Assembly (NCBI GenBank): GCA_030141605.1
Contig: JAQGDQ010000014.1
Location: forward strand, 951,001 to 1,015,000
Reading direction: 5' to 3'
Source of the DNA: Tubiluchus corallicola
Taxonomy: Eukaryota > Priapulida > Priapulimorpha > Priapulimorphida > Tubiluchidae
Length of the DNA: 64,000 nt
Position numbers and translations under genes: made by a program. This document shows positions 25,934 to 39,600 of the stretch, piece by piece; the stretch's first letter is position 1; the number at the start of each line of letters is the position of its first letter. The notes under the pieces are model-generated. The model searched no databases. It was given only the letters and a program-made list of their open reading frames with translations, and was not told the DNA's origin.

Positions 25934-27530
25934 ACGTTGTAAATATTTCGTTAGTGGAAAAAATGTCGAAGTTTAACAATATGTAAATTTTTAGAAATTT
26001 TTTGAATTGTGGAAAGTCGTGTAGACCTTCGCGAAGTCGTGTAAATGATTTTAGTAAAACCTATTGACGCACGTCTTTCTGCAGTTTTCATTTTAGCTGC
26101 ATAACGTCACTGTCATTTTAGTTGCAGATAAATTAATTTTTATTGAGTCGGCAATCTTTTTATTATTATTCCCCCTGGTAACCTTCGTAAATGCACGGCA
26201 TATAAAATGTGCTTTTAGTAGCCCTTTGTTTTGCTATCGGACAATATTTTTAATAATTTTTCTTATAGAACTCTTAAAGATGAACATTTGGTAACTTCAT
26301 TGCATCGAACAAACAACGAAGCCAGCTTAGTTTAGTGCCAAGATCATAAGCTGCTCAATTATTGGCTTACAATTTGTGTCATATTGTTAATTTTTTTACT
26401 TTTTGTGCTGAAATTTAGCTAAGCCTAGCTGTGTAGTAATTTATTTGATGCATTACAACTGGTTATTGGCTAATAATTGGTAAAAATCATTAGCATGTTC
26501 AATAGTTATTAGTACAGTTAAAAACATGAAAAGTTGTGTTCGTATTATAGTCGCATAGGGTGAACGTGGTCAGGTACTAGTTAGATTGGTGAGCTATTAT
26601 ACAACGACAAGCACAAATATTCTTCCAAGCAACGTAATTTCATCGTCCGGTTCTGCCCTTATATAAGTTAGTTTAGATGACGCGGGTACCACTGCGGAAA
26701 GACTACATTAAGATCTGTCAATGTTTTATGTGACAACGTTAAGGATAAGCACGCAACACGATTAGGGAGACGTTCGCAATTAAGCATGATAAGGGTAGAA
26801 TCACATAGTGTTAGGAAGAATGTTATAATTAATATGATGACAAACACGATATGATCTTTTCTTCTTTGAGGAAGAACATGGATTAAGTTTCGGCAAACGT
26901 GTGCTTACTAATAATGTCGTTGGACTTGACATGGTTATAAAAGGTATAATGCTAGGAGAAAGTTATGCGCATGACTAGCCTAGGACAGTAATCTCAAAAC
27001 CCCCGGTATTGCGTACCAGGAACCGCCTTGTGACGTTTACTTCTTAATTTGATCCTTTTCAAGATGGATTTACGAATGTCCTGAATGATTGCATATTTCA
27101 GTCATTCATTTTTTTCTCTCTATGGCTTCGATAGTAACTTGTGTGTGAACAGCTGATCTGATTATTGCTTTTAGTTTGGTTTTCATTTAAAGTTTAAGAC
27201 CTCATTAAATTTAAGGATTTTGTTTCTCATATCAGCGTGACGTCAAGCTTCAACCGCGCCAGGCGTGAAATTCACGCGACGGGTGGGTGCCGCGAATGTT
27301 AGCGCATGCACATAGGTTTAATGTAGGCACATAGGTAGGCAAACCTCATTTCAATGTGCACTGCATCTGATTTTCATAGACTACAAAGAACTCGATTACC
27401 TAGTGTGCTTACAAGTTATAGGATAATTGCAAATTTTGTTCAGTAAATCATTCTGCATATATGCATTTGTTTCCTGTATCTTACGTAACTTGTGGAAATT
27501 ACAATAAAAAATTTACTGTTTCTCTTCCAG
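25934..27530. other. Presumed GOPC intron; no exon recognised
   Basis: I searched by eye for the conserved N-terminal GOPC segment (WLEVLEKEFDKAF-like) and did not find it here or further upstream. Confidence 0.45.
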
Positions 27531-27695
27531 CAAGAAGTTGTGCATCAAAGAAAAGACCTGACTAATATCCGAGCCGCAAACACAATTTTAGAGAAGGAAT
27601 TACATGCTTTGGTCATACAACATCATGCTCTTCAGTTAACTCTACATGCCAAGCTAGGCAACAACCTGGATGGCGATACCATTAAAAAGAATTTA
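27531..27695 (+). CDS. GOPC: GOPC exon a (first coiled-coil exon seen)
   Basis: The exon has 55 codons in phase 0/0. A pyrimidine-rich acceptor ends in CTTCCAG and the donor is GTGAGT. It contains ILEKELHAL and [20 protein letters not shown], which align with the vertebrate stretch VLEKEVHDQ...LQLHAKTGQSADSGTIK. Because it begins mid-protein in the family alignment, at least one upstream coding exon must exist. Confidence 0.93.
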
Positions 27696-30600
27696 GTGAG
27701 TATCATAAAAACGACTTTGCCAACACGAGTGGCGCTTACCTGGCATTCGGAATGCGTGTGCGTTATGCGTTGTCCACTTGCGGAATAGCTGCGTTTAAAA
27801 AATCAATAGGAAATAGCAACAGAAAAAATAAAGCATAACGCAGATCAGATAAACGGGTGCATTGAAATACGGGTGCGACTTTATCTGTTCTGCATCCGCA
27901 TAATGCGTGATGCATGCGAATTCTAGATGCCAGATAAAAGCCACTTAATACATCTATCTCGTTCTGTTGTTATCTTGTCCTTATCTCATTCTCTGTGAAA
28001 TTTAAATGTTCTTTGAATTTTCTTTGCCACCTAAAGAAATTGCACTTCTTAAAAGTAGGTCTGTGACAATAATTACAAAAATTACTATTGGACTTACCTT
28101 TTAGCTAGAGGTAATCTGAAGGTATTAATTTAAGACTATAATATATATGTCGTGCATGTGTATAAGCACTCTATTATTCAAAATTGTGAGGGACTTTCTT
28201 TTTATGTGCCTATGCCTTCTAATGTTTGTTTTAAACTAACTTGCTAGCAATTTAATTTAATCTTACTGGCTTTCTTTAAAGGTCCCCATATTTGAGCGTA
28301 AGTTCGTTTTAAAAACGTCATCCAAAAAACGATTTTCTTTGTGGTTGTCGATTGATCGACTTATCTGGCACCTTGTACATTTAAGAATAACATTTGGTTC
28401 TATCTGATTAAGAGTATGAAAACCATATTAATACTATCTCAATTATTTATAAGTTTGCTCTTGATAGAAAATTGAATTGCGTGTGGCCATTTGGCTAATG
28501 GACAATGTCCATTTAGCTTATATCTACCTCATTCGTATTTAAAGGAGACGGAGATGGATTCGTTTCAGCGGAACATTCAAAAGGAAGCCAAACTTGAAGC
28601 TGAGTTGAGGGAGCTACATGCTGAGAACCTCGACTTGCGACATTATATACTTGACCTTCACGGCGAATTGTTCGGCGCCAGACTTGCTGCCAAATACTTA
28701 GATAAAGAGCTAGCAGGCAGGTAGGTGACTTAAAATCATTGACCTTCATGGAGGCTAAAGGCATTGCGACTGTCGTGAGTGATATGTGGTTTGCTTGTCG
28801 ATCAGGTATTCTAAGTTCTAATCCCACTCATGTTTGAAATTTCTTCTATAAATATCATGTTTATATAATACATTTATGCCGTCTTAAAAGCCAGCTAGTT
28901 CAGCTCTAGATGAGTAACGATGCTGCTATGGCGGCCATTATGATATTAAAGCCCCATAATTTTTTCCTCAAGATGGATTTATGTGGATTTTCAATATGTT
29001 GTCTTGGACGACTTTTTGAGTGTCTATGCAAAAATTGAGCCATACTATATTTTTCTCCTGGCCATGCATTTTTGGGCTAATTTCACTAGACTACATGCCC
29101 TATATTGTTGTCAGAGCAAGAAAACTGTTTTTTAATACGGACAAATATAAATTTTCCACTTATATTTCAGAATCCAGCAAATTCAGCTCCTTGGTCGTGA
29201 CATGCGAGGTGGAGAACATGATCGGTTGTGGAATCAACTCGAGGCTGAAATCCACCTCCACAGGCATAAAACTGTGATAAGAGCCTGTCGTGGGAGAAGC
29301 AGTACCAGCAGAAGACTTCCAGCTCCTCCAGGACATGTAAGTGTTCAAAGACATAATAGAATATTTCTTAATTTAGCATTTTATGCATTCTTGAAAAACA
29401 CGTCTCAGAAGATATTCCACAAACATTGCAGGCTATATAGTTACGAGAATCACAAGGCTATTTATTTTTATTTATTTTAAATTTATTTGATATATTAAGT
29501 ACATAGGATTATACAAACAATTAAAAGTATAAATTAAAACATTTAGCTATACTATAAAATTACTGTAGAAACTACTAAAATGTTTACATATACACATACA
29601 TACACGCCTATACACAAGACAGATCATTAAAAAATACAAAGCACAGAGGCACAAAACCCAATAAAAGTTACATATTTAAAAATTTAAAAGATGTTAATCG
29701 CCTAGTGCAAAACATACTTTGTACAAATTCGTCCATATTGTATTATGATATGCAGAGTAAACATACAGTTTATCAATTACATAAATAGTTCTGCCAGCAC
29801 ATATGCAAATGATCATGTTGTCTTTCTCGTAACGACATCATAGTTAGAAATATTAAAATTTACAAATTTTTCACTTGTGCTGCATGTTCCTAAAATGTTG
29901 TAGACTTATCAAAGACTCATCTCTGTAGATGCAATTAGACCATCAAACAACAGCAGACGTTATATTTAGAAGCAGTTGTTCTGAATTTTAAACTTTTAAA
30001 AGAATTTCAAAATGCACGGGTCGGGCATGCACAGAGCTTTCTCAAATGCATTTTTCATAAATTACTACAAATTTTTCATACTTGATTTGCTTGTAAGTTT
30101 TGAGACAATACATCACTTGTTATTGAGGTTTCTAATTTTTTGGCTAATCTAACCGCTATAAACTTGTGGAATAATCAGACACTACAGGATAACCTAACAT
30201 CTACACTACTAAACTATAAGAAAATGTTAAAATGTTTAAGACATTCTTAAAAAATCAACATACGTGGCAATCGACACGATTTGACAAACCGTCAAACATG
30301 GAATTCATTTCTACGAAACCGTAAATATTTTTATACTCAGTTCTTTTTTGTACATCGATTACACTTGATTTCTGATTATGCTAACCATTATGTTCTTTAC
30401 GCGTTTGTGCTCTGTACATTATGTGTTTTGATTATGTTAGTTATTGTCTTAGAATAGTCTGACGTTATTGCCGACTATCACATCAGGAAGAATTGTATGT
30501 ATGTATTCAGTCACATAACTGTATGTGACTGAATGGGTATGCTGCTTCCATCCTTGGACGCAAAAGACAATTACATACCTTGTGAGCCCCAAATCTTGTA

Positions 30601-33600
30601 TTGTTTTAATGTTGGTGAATAAAGATTTTGTCTATCTCTATCTAATTTCAGATCACATTGAGTTTTCTCGTACATGCTACTATAATTCTTTCAGGATGCA
30701 AGGTCACTGAGGAAGAGACAAGGGATTGGAGAAGAAAGAACGGTAGTTCTGCATAAACAACCTGACGAAGGACTGGGCATGTCCATAACTGTATGTGAGA
30801 CCTTTACTATTATACAGCAGGGCTGGATAATGACCTTTTGGGTTCCCTAGGCTAATGAAATTATGGGACATCTCAGACGAAACCACCCTCTAATTTTCTC
30901 GAACTCGTCACGAATATTTTTACTTGTGATATATTTCAGCAACATTTGCATAGTTGGGGGCCTTATATTTCAAATAAAGGGCTTCAAGAGGGGCCTAATG
31001 TACATGTGCTCAAAAGCTTGATGGGTCCTAGGCTGCACCCTATACTAGCCTATAGGGTAATTCAGCCCTGCCATACAGAATACTTTGCCATGTACTTATG
31101 TCTTCACGATTGTCGCAGATCGTAATGTATAAGGAAGTCGCAGATTGTCGCAGATCGTGAGGAAATAACGATTTACCCGGCACATTGTTATTAGAAATTG
31201 CTATCAACAGGTATATGTTATAAGAAGAAAATATTGACAATTTGGTATCTATCAAGAATGCTTAATGGCACTTTAGCAATAGCTTTTACCAGGTAAAGGA
31301 GCATTGTGTTGGAGCATAGAAACTCTAATTTGGCCACAATTACAGTTTCTGTCTTTGAAAATTGTTTCGGCAAATGTTAGAAAATATTTAACAGAAAATG
31401 ACCGTGTTATGTGTTATATTCCAACACGTATAGAATTTTAACTCTGTATTGTAACACTTATAGAATAATAAAAATATTTTGGATAAAATGTTTTAGTGCT
31501 TAGTCTCTTGATACTGTAAAACTCATAATCACTTGTTCCACATTGACAGTGTGTGAAACTTAGTCATGAATGACAAAAAATTAATTCTGACGTCCAAACC
31601 AATTGCTTAATTTCTAATTCTCAGGGAGGTAAAGAACATGGAGTTCCAATTCTCATATCAGAAATTCACGAAGGGCTTCCTGCTGATCGGTGTGGTGGTT
31701 TGTATATTGGTGACGCCATCCTAGAAGTAAATCGTCTAGACCTACGTGACGCCAAACATGCAGAAGCAGTACAGCTTCTTTCACAACAGGTAGGATTATT
31801 TGATTTCTACGTAGTGATCATCTTTATAAAAGTCTAGTATTAGCATTATTTAATAAAAGTAGTAGTATAACAGACGATTAGCATACTTCTAACGCCTGCA
31901 TACAACCTTATTATGCTGAAAAAGCTCTAAGTTAAACGATGCATAGTTTTGGGTTTATTTGTACACTGTAACATGGTTAAATAGCTGTGTGAAGCCCAGT
32001 TCGACTCATTCCGTGAATAGAATTTAAGTGATTATGCCTATTACGCGTTGACGTCGTCGTCGTTCGTTGTCATCGGCTCAGTCAAAAATTCAATTTAACT
32101 TGGAAACGCAGAATACTAGAGTTAACGAAACTCGCATGGTAGACATAACTGGGATCATTGACAATGTCATTTGTCAAGGGACATTAGTCATTTCAAGCTA
32201 TAACACTGAAATCTCAAACCTAAGGGGGGGAGTCCCCGCGCATAAGTTGTAAAAACTTTCTGGTACAAACCGCATAATAAAATTATGTTTAAATTGAAAT
32301 TATATCTCAAAACTATGCAAAATTACAAAACTAAGTAGGGTAGATATCTGAGATAGGGGCTGAGACATTACGGTTAAAACAGCTGGGATTATTTAAGGTT
32401 CCGAAAAGGAGCCGCACTATGAAAACTTGAAGAACTCTAAAACTGTAGTAGATATGTTCGCAAAATTTGCAAAGTAGGACCCAGAAGACACTTGAGCTGC
32501 AACTCAGACAATATTAATGGTTAAAAACTCAGATACCTGAGATAACAGCCAAAATGAGAAAACTAGAGGAAACTGATCTGTGACACGAGTAAACAGCAAT
32601 GGAATCAGTATAAGGAATATGCTATATCTGGTTTTACAACGGATGAAATTGATCAAACGTTACTAACTCTGTTAACTGAATAATTTGTAAATATGTATTC
32701 GTAATATGTGTTTGTAAATACTTGTGTGTTGTTATTTCCTGCTACTAACCTTGATTTCATGTTGTAAGATATGCGAATAAAATAATATATATATAATATA
32801 TTATATATATTATAGTCATATATATATAGTTGATATATATATAGTCAACTGATAAACAACGTTGGAATTGTACACGTTTGAGTAAGCCACACTGGCCCAG
32901 ACATTAGAGGGAAAATCAAGAGATAAAATATGGTAAAATGGGTCCATCCTGTATTAGTGATGTCTTGTTTAAAAAGTTTTGATTGTTAGTACAAGTCTGC
33001 TGCACAGATAAATAAAAAATCATGAATAATTTTTTTTGCCAAAACTAATTGCAATTCCAATATTCTCCGGAGCACAAAGTAATCAATGATAAAAAGCAAG
33101 TCAAGCAGCAAGCAGAGTAAAATATATAAAAATACCATGCCACTTCATAGTACTAGACATTGCATGTCATTCCTATCCATAAGCGCTCGCATGCTAAATT
33201 TTTCTGATGCTTGGCTATTGTCTAGAGATGCAGCTAGATCCACTACAAGCACTTATCAATATTCACTGCTTAGGGAGTTTCTTATGGAAGTTCGTTAAAC
33301 GTTCGTTCCACGCAGGCTTGTATAAGAGGTAGGCTTCAGCGTTCTCCGTCTCAATCTGAGTGCAGTACTGATTAGTGATAGAATTTGCCATTATTGACAT
33401 ATTTATGTCCATGGTGAATTAAAGTGTTTCGACGCTTGAATGTATGAACAACAGTTAACAGTTTTTTGATTTATTGATTGACTGATAGCGGTTTATTTAT
33501 TGTCGATATTCACAACAATAAAGCACTACCCAATAACTATTATAATCGATTCTACAATTAAGTTAAATAACTATAAATGAATTAAAGAGAAATACGTATC

Positions 33601-36600
33601 GTAATAAAAAAAACCAACATAATTATTATTTTTATCAACATTATAGAATAATCGTGTTCAGCAGTTAAAAATGGAATTATTATAAAACATAAATAAACAA
33701 GGGCCGGTTTCACAAAGCCGTCACGAAGTTAGCGACGTCGTTATTACATTCGCTTAACTATTTTATAACAACGTCGTTAAGTTAGTGACAACTTTGTAAA
33801 ACTGGGCCCAGATTTTCAGATTATTAGACGGTTATATGAAACATTTTTTTCTGCACGCATCAGGGGCATTTGTAGGATTAAATATTTACAACATATGCGT
33901 CTACAGTTTTCACATATTCAAGTGTTTATCAGATTCTTGAAAAACTTTAATCTGATGGTACTTTTAAATTTTCCTGAATGGGAGCCCATTCCAGGTTTTC
34001 AAACTATTTGCAAATCATACATAGTTTATCCTAGGTATATATTTACATTATAGTTAGTATTTATTCGCAATTTTTCTTTCACAAATAAAAAATGTAATAG
34101 GTGTTAATAAATTAAAAAGTTAATAAACTTAAATATATACTGTGCAATATTTACAACCAGATTAGTCAATTAATAAAGAATAAAGCATTATTTTTTCATC
34201 ACAACCGCAACAATTTATAACTCGTTCACCATAAATTCTCCAACATAATTGCTTGCAATAAATTCAGTATTACTAATTTGATGTTCTTTCATCAAATTTA
34301 CCCAAATACGGTTTTTTGCCTAGTGCACTGACACTGGAATACTGATTTAACATGGCTAAATTAGCTAAAACTACATTAGCTTCAAAGCTTATTCAGGCTT
34401 TAAACAGTTTTTGTAATCAGTATTTCAAACGGTTGTAGTCCAGATATGCAATACGTCGCACCAGTATGAGAATTCGCTAGTATTCCAAAGACATGGCGTA
34501 AAGCCTTTCTAAACTCTATACTCATTAAATTACTTTTATCAGGCATTACGTGTATAGTGCAACCGTACGTGTTCAACAATATGATATATACAGACGCAGC
34601 AGTACTCGCTTATTATTTACAGATTTAAAAAGGTACAGTAAGGAGTTCATATGCAAATAGTTTTGCTTCCTAAGAATACGGCTTCTTATAGCATTCTAGT
34701 TACAAACAATTGTTGTGTGAAAGGCGGATTTAAACCAAGTGATTTTAATACCTTTGACATCTATTATTGCAAATATCCATAAAACACAGATTATAGACGG
34801 ATACATAATAAAAATCCTGATTTGATTTTATTAACAAAAGAAATATTTCGTAACTCATTTTACAGATTGATTCTTCAGCGTGAACGTAAGTAATATGGAA
34901 CGAAACTGAATGAGGTAGTTAATGTTTTATCAACGTTTATATGATTGCGCGAAATTAAAGAACGAACATACTAGGGCGTAACTACAAACGTGTCATAAAT
35001 TACCATTTTGCATTCGTCGCTATTTTTATGTTGCGCATACGATTTGTGTTGCATCACATTTGGAGGGGGAGGGGCAAATTACTAGTATGAAGCCGTCAGT
35101 GAGTTTAAATCTTTATTATACATTTTTTATTATTAGTACACATTTTAATATGCTGTTGTATTTTTCAGCAAGGGGATATTCAGATGAAAGTTGTATTTGT
35201 TGCTCCTGACGAAGACACTGATGATGATGATCCCTGTGACAACGTGTCCCTTGCAAGGTCAGTAATCTTTCTAGTCGTTACACCCACTGCATTGTTCTTC
35301 TTTTTAGAAAGAGCGGAGATTCCTTTGACAAGCTATATGCTCTCTGTAGTTCAGCCTACCATAGCGCTTTCAACCTAAACAATGTGTCCACGTCGAGATG
35401 CAACACTGACATTAAATGCTAGTAAAAAAACTCTACAGATAACTTTAAAATTCAAGCTATAGATCCTCGCGAAGCTCTTGTTTTACTGAAACTAATGAAG
35501 CCATCAACTAACGCTTGATTAAGCGGAAAATAACCTCTTTCGCTAAAGTTTTAATATGAGCGAATATCCCCAGAAGTCTCAGAAAATTCCCGAAAGCTAG
35601 TGTTTTAGTTTAACGAGATTTCGTCGTGCAATCCTTCTCTTGACAAAACAGCTAATACCATTATACCCGCACGTTCCGATTACCAGAATGCTGAGGATTT
35701 TCCCAAAGCCCGCTGCTGCTGGATAATAGGCAGGATTTACAGGCTTCTCTCGGGCGAGTGGCTGGTTGCTTTCTGAATGTCACATTTAAACCGCTATTTA
35801 CATTTAGACAGCTTTTGTTAACTCTTTTTTCTTCTGCTGGCAGTGAAGTGGTATGTTTCATTGCGTTGATGGACCATCACGTTAATAATAGTGCATGTTC
35901 TCTCAGTGTGCTGTTTCCTGGCTATGTTTGGCACTGCTCAAATTGTGACAATAATCGCTTCTAAGATTTCTTGGAATTCAAATGAGCATCTAAGCTACCG
36001 CTTGCTTTTAAAATTAGGACTGATTATGCCCAGTCAATTGTGCAGGAATGGTTATTTTTAGTGTGCAATGTGCAAGTGGTGTAACTGGAGAAAACAATTA
36101 AAAAAAGAACCATGACCAAAGACAGATGTGATTTCTTATAAGACAATGTGAATGATGTTATAATAACGGGTCTTGGTATATATTTAAGAGCTAGGTAAAT
36201 GCATTAAAATAAAAGCAAATTATGATTCATCTCAAAACGCTTTGACTTTACCAAAAAAGTCAGTGGTTGTAGTAGGATAGTGTCACAAAAACTAATGATC
36301 AGCAAAAAAGAACGTTTTTTTCACACCCCCAAATTATTCTTTGTGAAATTTAAGCCACATTTTCCCTTCCTTTCCTAATATTAGACTTTCCATGGACAGC
36401 TATGAAAATAGGCTTATTACATCCACACGCATTCGCACTTTCAATTATAACATTGCCAAAGACAATATGAGCAGTGCCTTACTCTTGATTAGGGTGAAAA
36501 CTATTCTATCTTTCTGCTATGCAGCAGCTGTGCGGTGATAGCCTCCCCACCCTAATTTCAGGTACGGCATCAGTGAGGGCAGCGATGAAGGAACGCCGTC

Positions 36601-39600
36601 CGTTCGCACGCCCTCCCCGCCCCAACCAATCTCCCCCAAACCCCTACGCAATGGTTGTATGAGTGGGCGGAACGCTGGCCTCGCATTTCCTGGTGTAGGA
36701 TCAAAAGCCCAAACCTCCAGGTAAGAACACCAGCTAATGTCTTGCTTGAACCTTTGCCAGCAACACGTATCCACGAAGCTTTTATCTCATTTATATTTTT
36801 CTTTTTGTTGTTGCTCACGCAATCACTGGCTGCAATAACATTACTCTTTCAACTTTGCAATTATTAACTATTGCATAGTTTGTTTTGTCTCGTTTTATGC
36901 TTTTTTGTGTTGTACGTTCACTAGCACTGTTAAATTCGTTATTTTGAATGCGACCTTTTTAAATGATATTTAGCACACTCTTTGCTGCTTCAGTGTGTTT
37001 CTTGTCAAAACGTATGTGTAGTAAGTGTGCGTTGACAAACAATAATTTTAATGTTACCTACCCAGCTGGTATGGATTAAAAAGCTGTTCTTGAAGAGTTA
37101 CTTGATACTCAGCTGATTTAGAAGTTGATGAGCTGCATCAAAATAATTTTGATATGCAATTATATATTTATATAATTATAATAAATGTCTGCAGTAAATC
37201 AGTGAACTATTTCAGAATCAGAATGCACTACTGTAATGCATTAAATTTTTGCAATAGCGTTTACAAACAGTAACAACATACTTCATATTTAATAACTAAA
37301 TCAGCTTGCAATCATTTTAATCACTGTTTAACCGTGTCATTTCTCTATAAGAACAGATTTTTACTTTATAAGTGCTATATAAGTCCACCTCGATCTACGT
37401 TTTCTATAAAACTAATGACATTCAAAATAGTGACAGGGCTGTTGTAGCCTAATATTATACATTTATCAGCTGCAGACGCATACTATTTAACTATCTAGCC
37501 ATGATCCTTCTCTTTCAATATAGGATTGATCTGTCGAGCCATTTTTGTACATCTGATCATTCCAGTGGAGGTGAAAAACAATGCCTAATAGTATTACACC
37601 ACCCACAGTCAAAGTTAGTACTAGCTTCAGTAACTTGTGTATGATCTGTAGCCATAGCTATTTTTATTCTTTTCTCTTTTCTGCTTTACTGTGCCGATTT
37701 GTGGACATATTCAGTGTTTTAGAAGTTTTCCAGGCTGCTTGTCAGGAAGCTGCTGAGCTCTACAATAGTTAGTGTGATTCAGAGTTTGACGTGCAATCAC
37801 TAATTTGATGTCACTTGCAAGGTCTCTATCGAACATATTTTATTAAAATACATTATGATGTGACATGCAAGCACATAGTACCCATAACCAATATGATGTG
37901 ACAAGCAAGCACATATTCACTATACTAATAACCAATATGTGACTAGCAAGCATATATTCACTACACCAATAACCAATATGATATGACAAGCAAGCACATA
38001 TTCACTATGCCAGCCACCAGTAACCAGTAGGATGTGACGTGCAAGTACATAATGCCCACAACCAATATGATGTGACACGCTAGCACATATTCACTATACT
38101 AATAAGCAATGTGATCTGACATGTAACCACAGATTTACTGTATCAATAACCAATGTGATGTGACATTCAAGCACATGTTTACTATACTAATAACCAATAT
38201 GATGTGACACGCAAGCACATATTCACTATACTAATAAGCAATATGTGACAAGCAAGGATATATTCATTACACCAATAACCAATATGATATGACAAGCAAG
38301 CACATATTCACTATGCCAGCCACCAGTAACCAGTAGGATGTGACGTGCAAGCACATAGTGCCCATAACCAATATGATGTGACACGCAAGCACATATTCAC
38401 TATACTAATAACCAATATGATGTGACACGCAAGCACATATTCACTATACTAATAACCAATGTGATGTGACATGCATGCACATATTTACTATATCAATAAC
38501 CAATGTGATGTGACATACAAGCAAATGTTCACTATACAAGAAACCTTATACATCCAATATGATGTGACATGCAGTCCACTCAAACCATTATACCAAAAAT
38601 CAATAAAATGTGACGTGCAATCACCTCCAACCACCATGCCGCAAATCAAAATATATAACGTATAAGCACGTCACATGATATATCTGCAACCAAATAAGAT
38701 AGTGCTCTTCTGAGACTTGTCATGACCATAATTGTAAGAAATAAGTCAAAATGCCCCTAAATCTCAAAAATTCTTAATTTTTTTCAGGAGCTTTTGTCTC
38801 TCTCGGACTTCATCAGCTGACATCTATTAGATATAGCTATATCCGGATCTTAGCTATATCTAATGGATGTCAGCTGATGAAGTCCGAGAGGGACGAAAGC
38901 TCCTGAAGAAAAAAGAAAAATAAAAGAAAAAATAAAGAATTTTCGAGATTTCTGGGCATTTCGACTTCTTCTTTTACAATTACCTGCAACCAATATGATG
39001 TGACGTACAAGTACCCCATTCACCAAAGCAATAACCAATCGATTTGATATGCAAGCATTCCACCCACCATACCAATAACCAATATGATATGACACAAAAG
39101 TAGCCTGTCAATGATACTAATAACCAATAAGATGCGACATGCAAACACCCCATCCAACAATCACTGAACAAATTGCTTCCAACAGGTTCCTAGTCAGAGC
39201 CCCTGCATTTAGCATCTGACTCCCCAGTCATGTTCCTAGATCCTCTTCACCATGGGCTTGGGTTCTCAACTACTATCCAGCCTGCAAATGTAACATTATG
39301 ACCCAAACATCTGTCTTCCAGCTCCTCGTCATAGTCCCGTTTTCTAGCCGGCTTCCTATCATTATGATTCTGCTTCCCGTCAATTATAGTCTTGCCTCCC
39401 TCCCAATGGATCTAGTTCACGTCTAACTCTGTAGCCACTATCCAGCGTCAGCATCAGTGTCTTGTTTCCTAGGTATTAACCACAATCCTGTTTCCCAGTC
39501 ATAATGGTTGTGCTTTAACTGGCATCCATTGCAAATATTTTATCTCATCAGATTTATTACGTAAATTTTAGATAAGTTGTTAGTTGGAAGTCGTCATTTC

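Larger units (their letters stand above)
37785..39165. repeat. ~44-bp minisatellite with higher-order structure, in GOPC intron 7 as numbered here
   Basis: Units read approximately ACCAATATGATGTGACA.GC followed by AAGCACATATTCACTATAC and TAATA. Copies vary by point changes and small indels. A variant (CAGCCACCAGTAACCAGTAG) recurs at 38011 and 38317, giving a ~306-bp higher-order period of about seven units. The foldback element at 38730-38981 splits the array. Confidence 0.85.

Noticed and set aside
25626-25934. Val/Ala-rich + frame and Asn/His/Arg-rich - frame
   Set aside because: Translation of the TTG/GGC array, with no start context or homology.
28725-28835. tRNA-like stretch with B-box-like GTTCTAATCCC after GOPC exon b
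   Set aside because: No acceptable A box or acceptor pairing; at most a degraded SINE head.
37524-37570. Possible 47-bp cassette exon between GOPC exons g and the terminal exon (AATATAG acceptor, GTGAAA donor)
   Set aside because: 47 bp would shift the frame of the terminal exon, and there is no family similarity.
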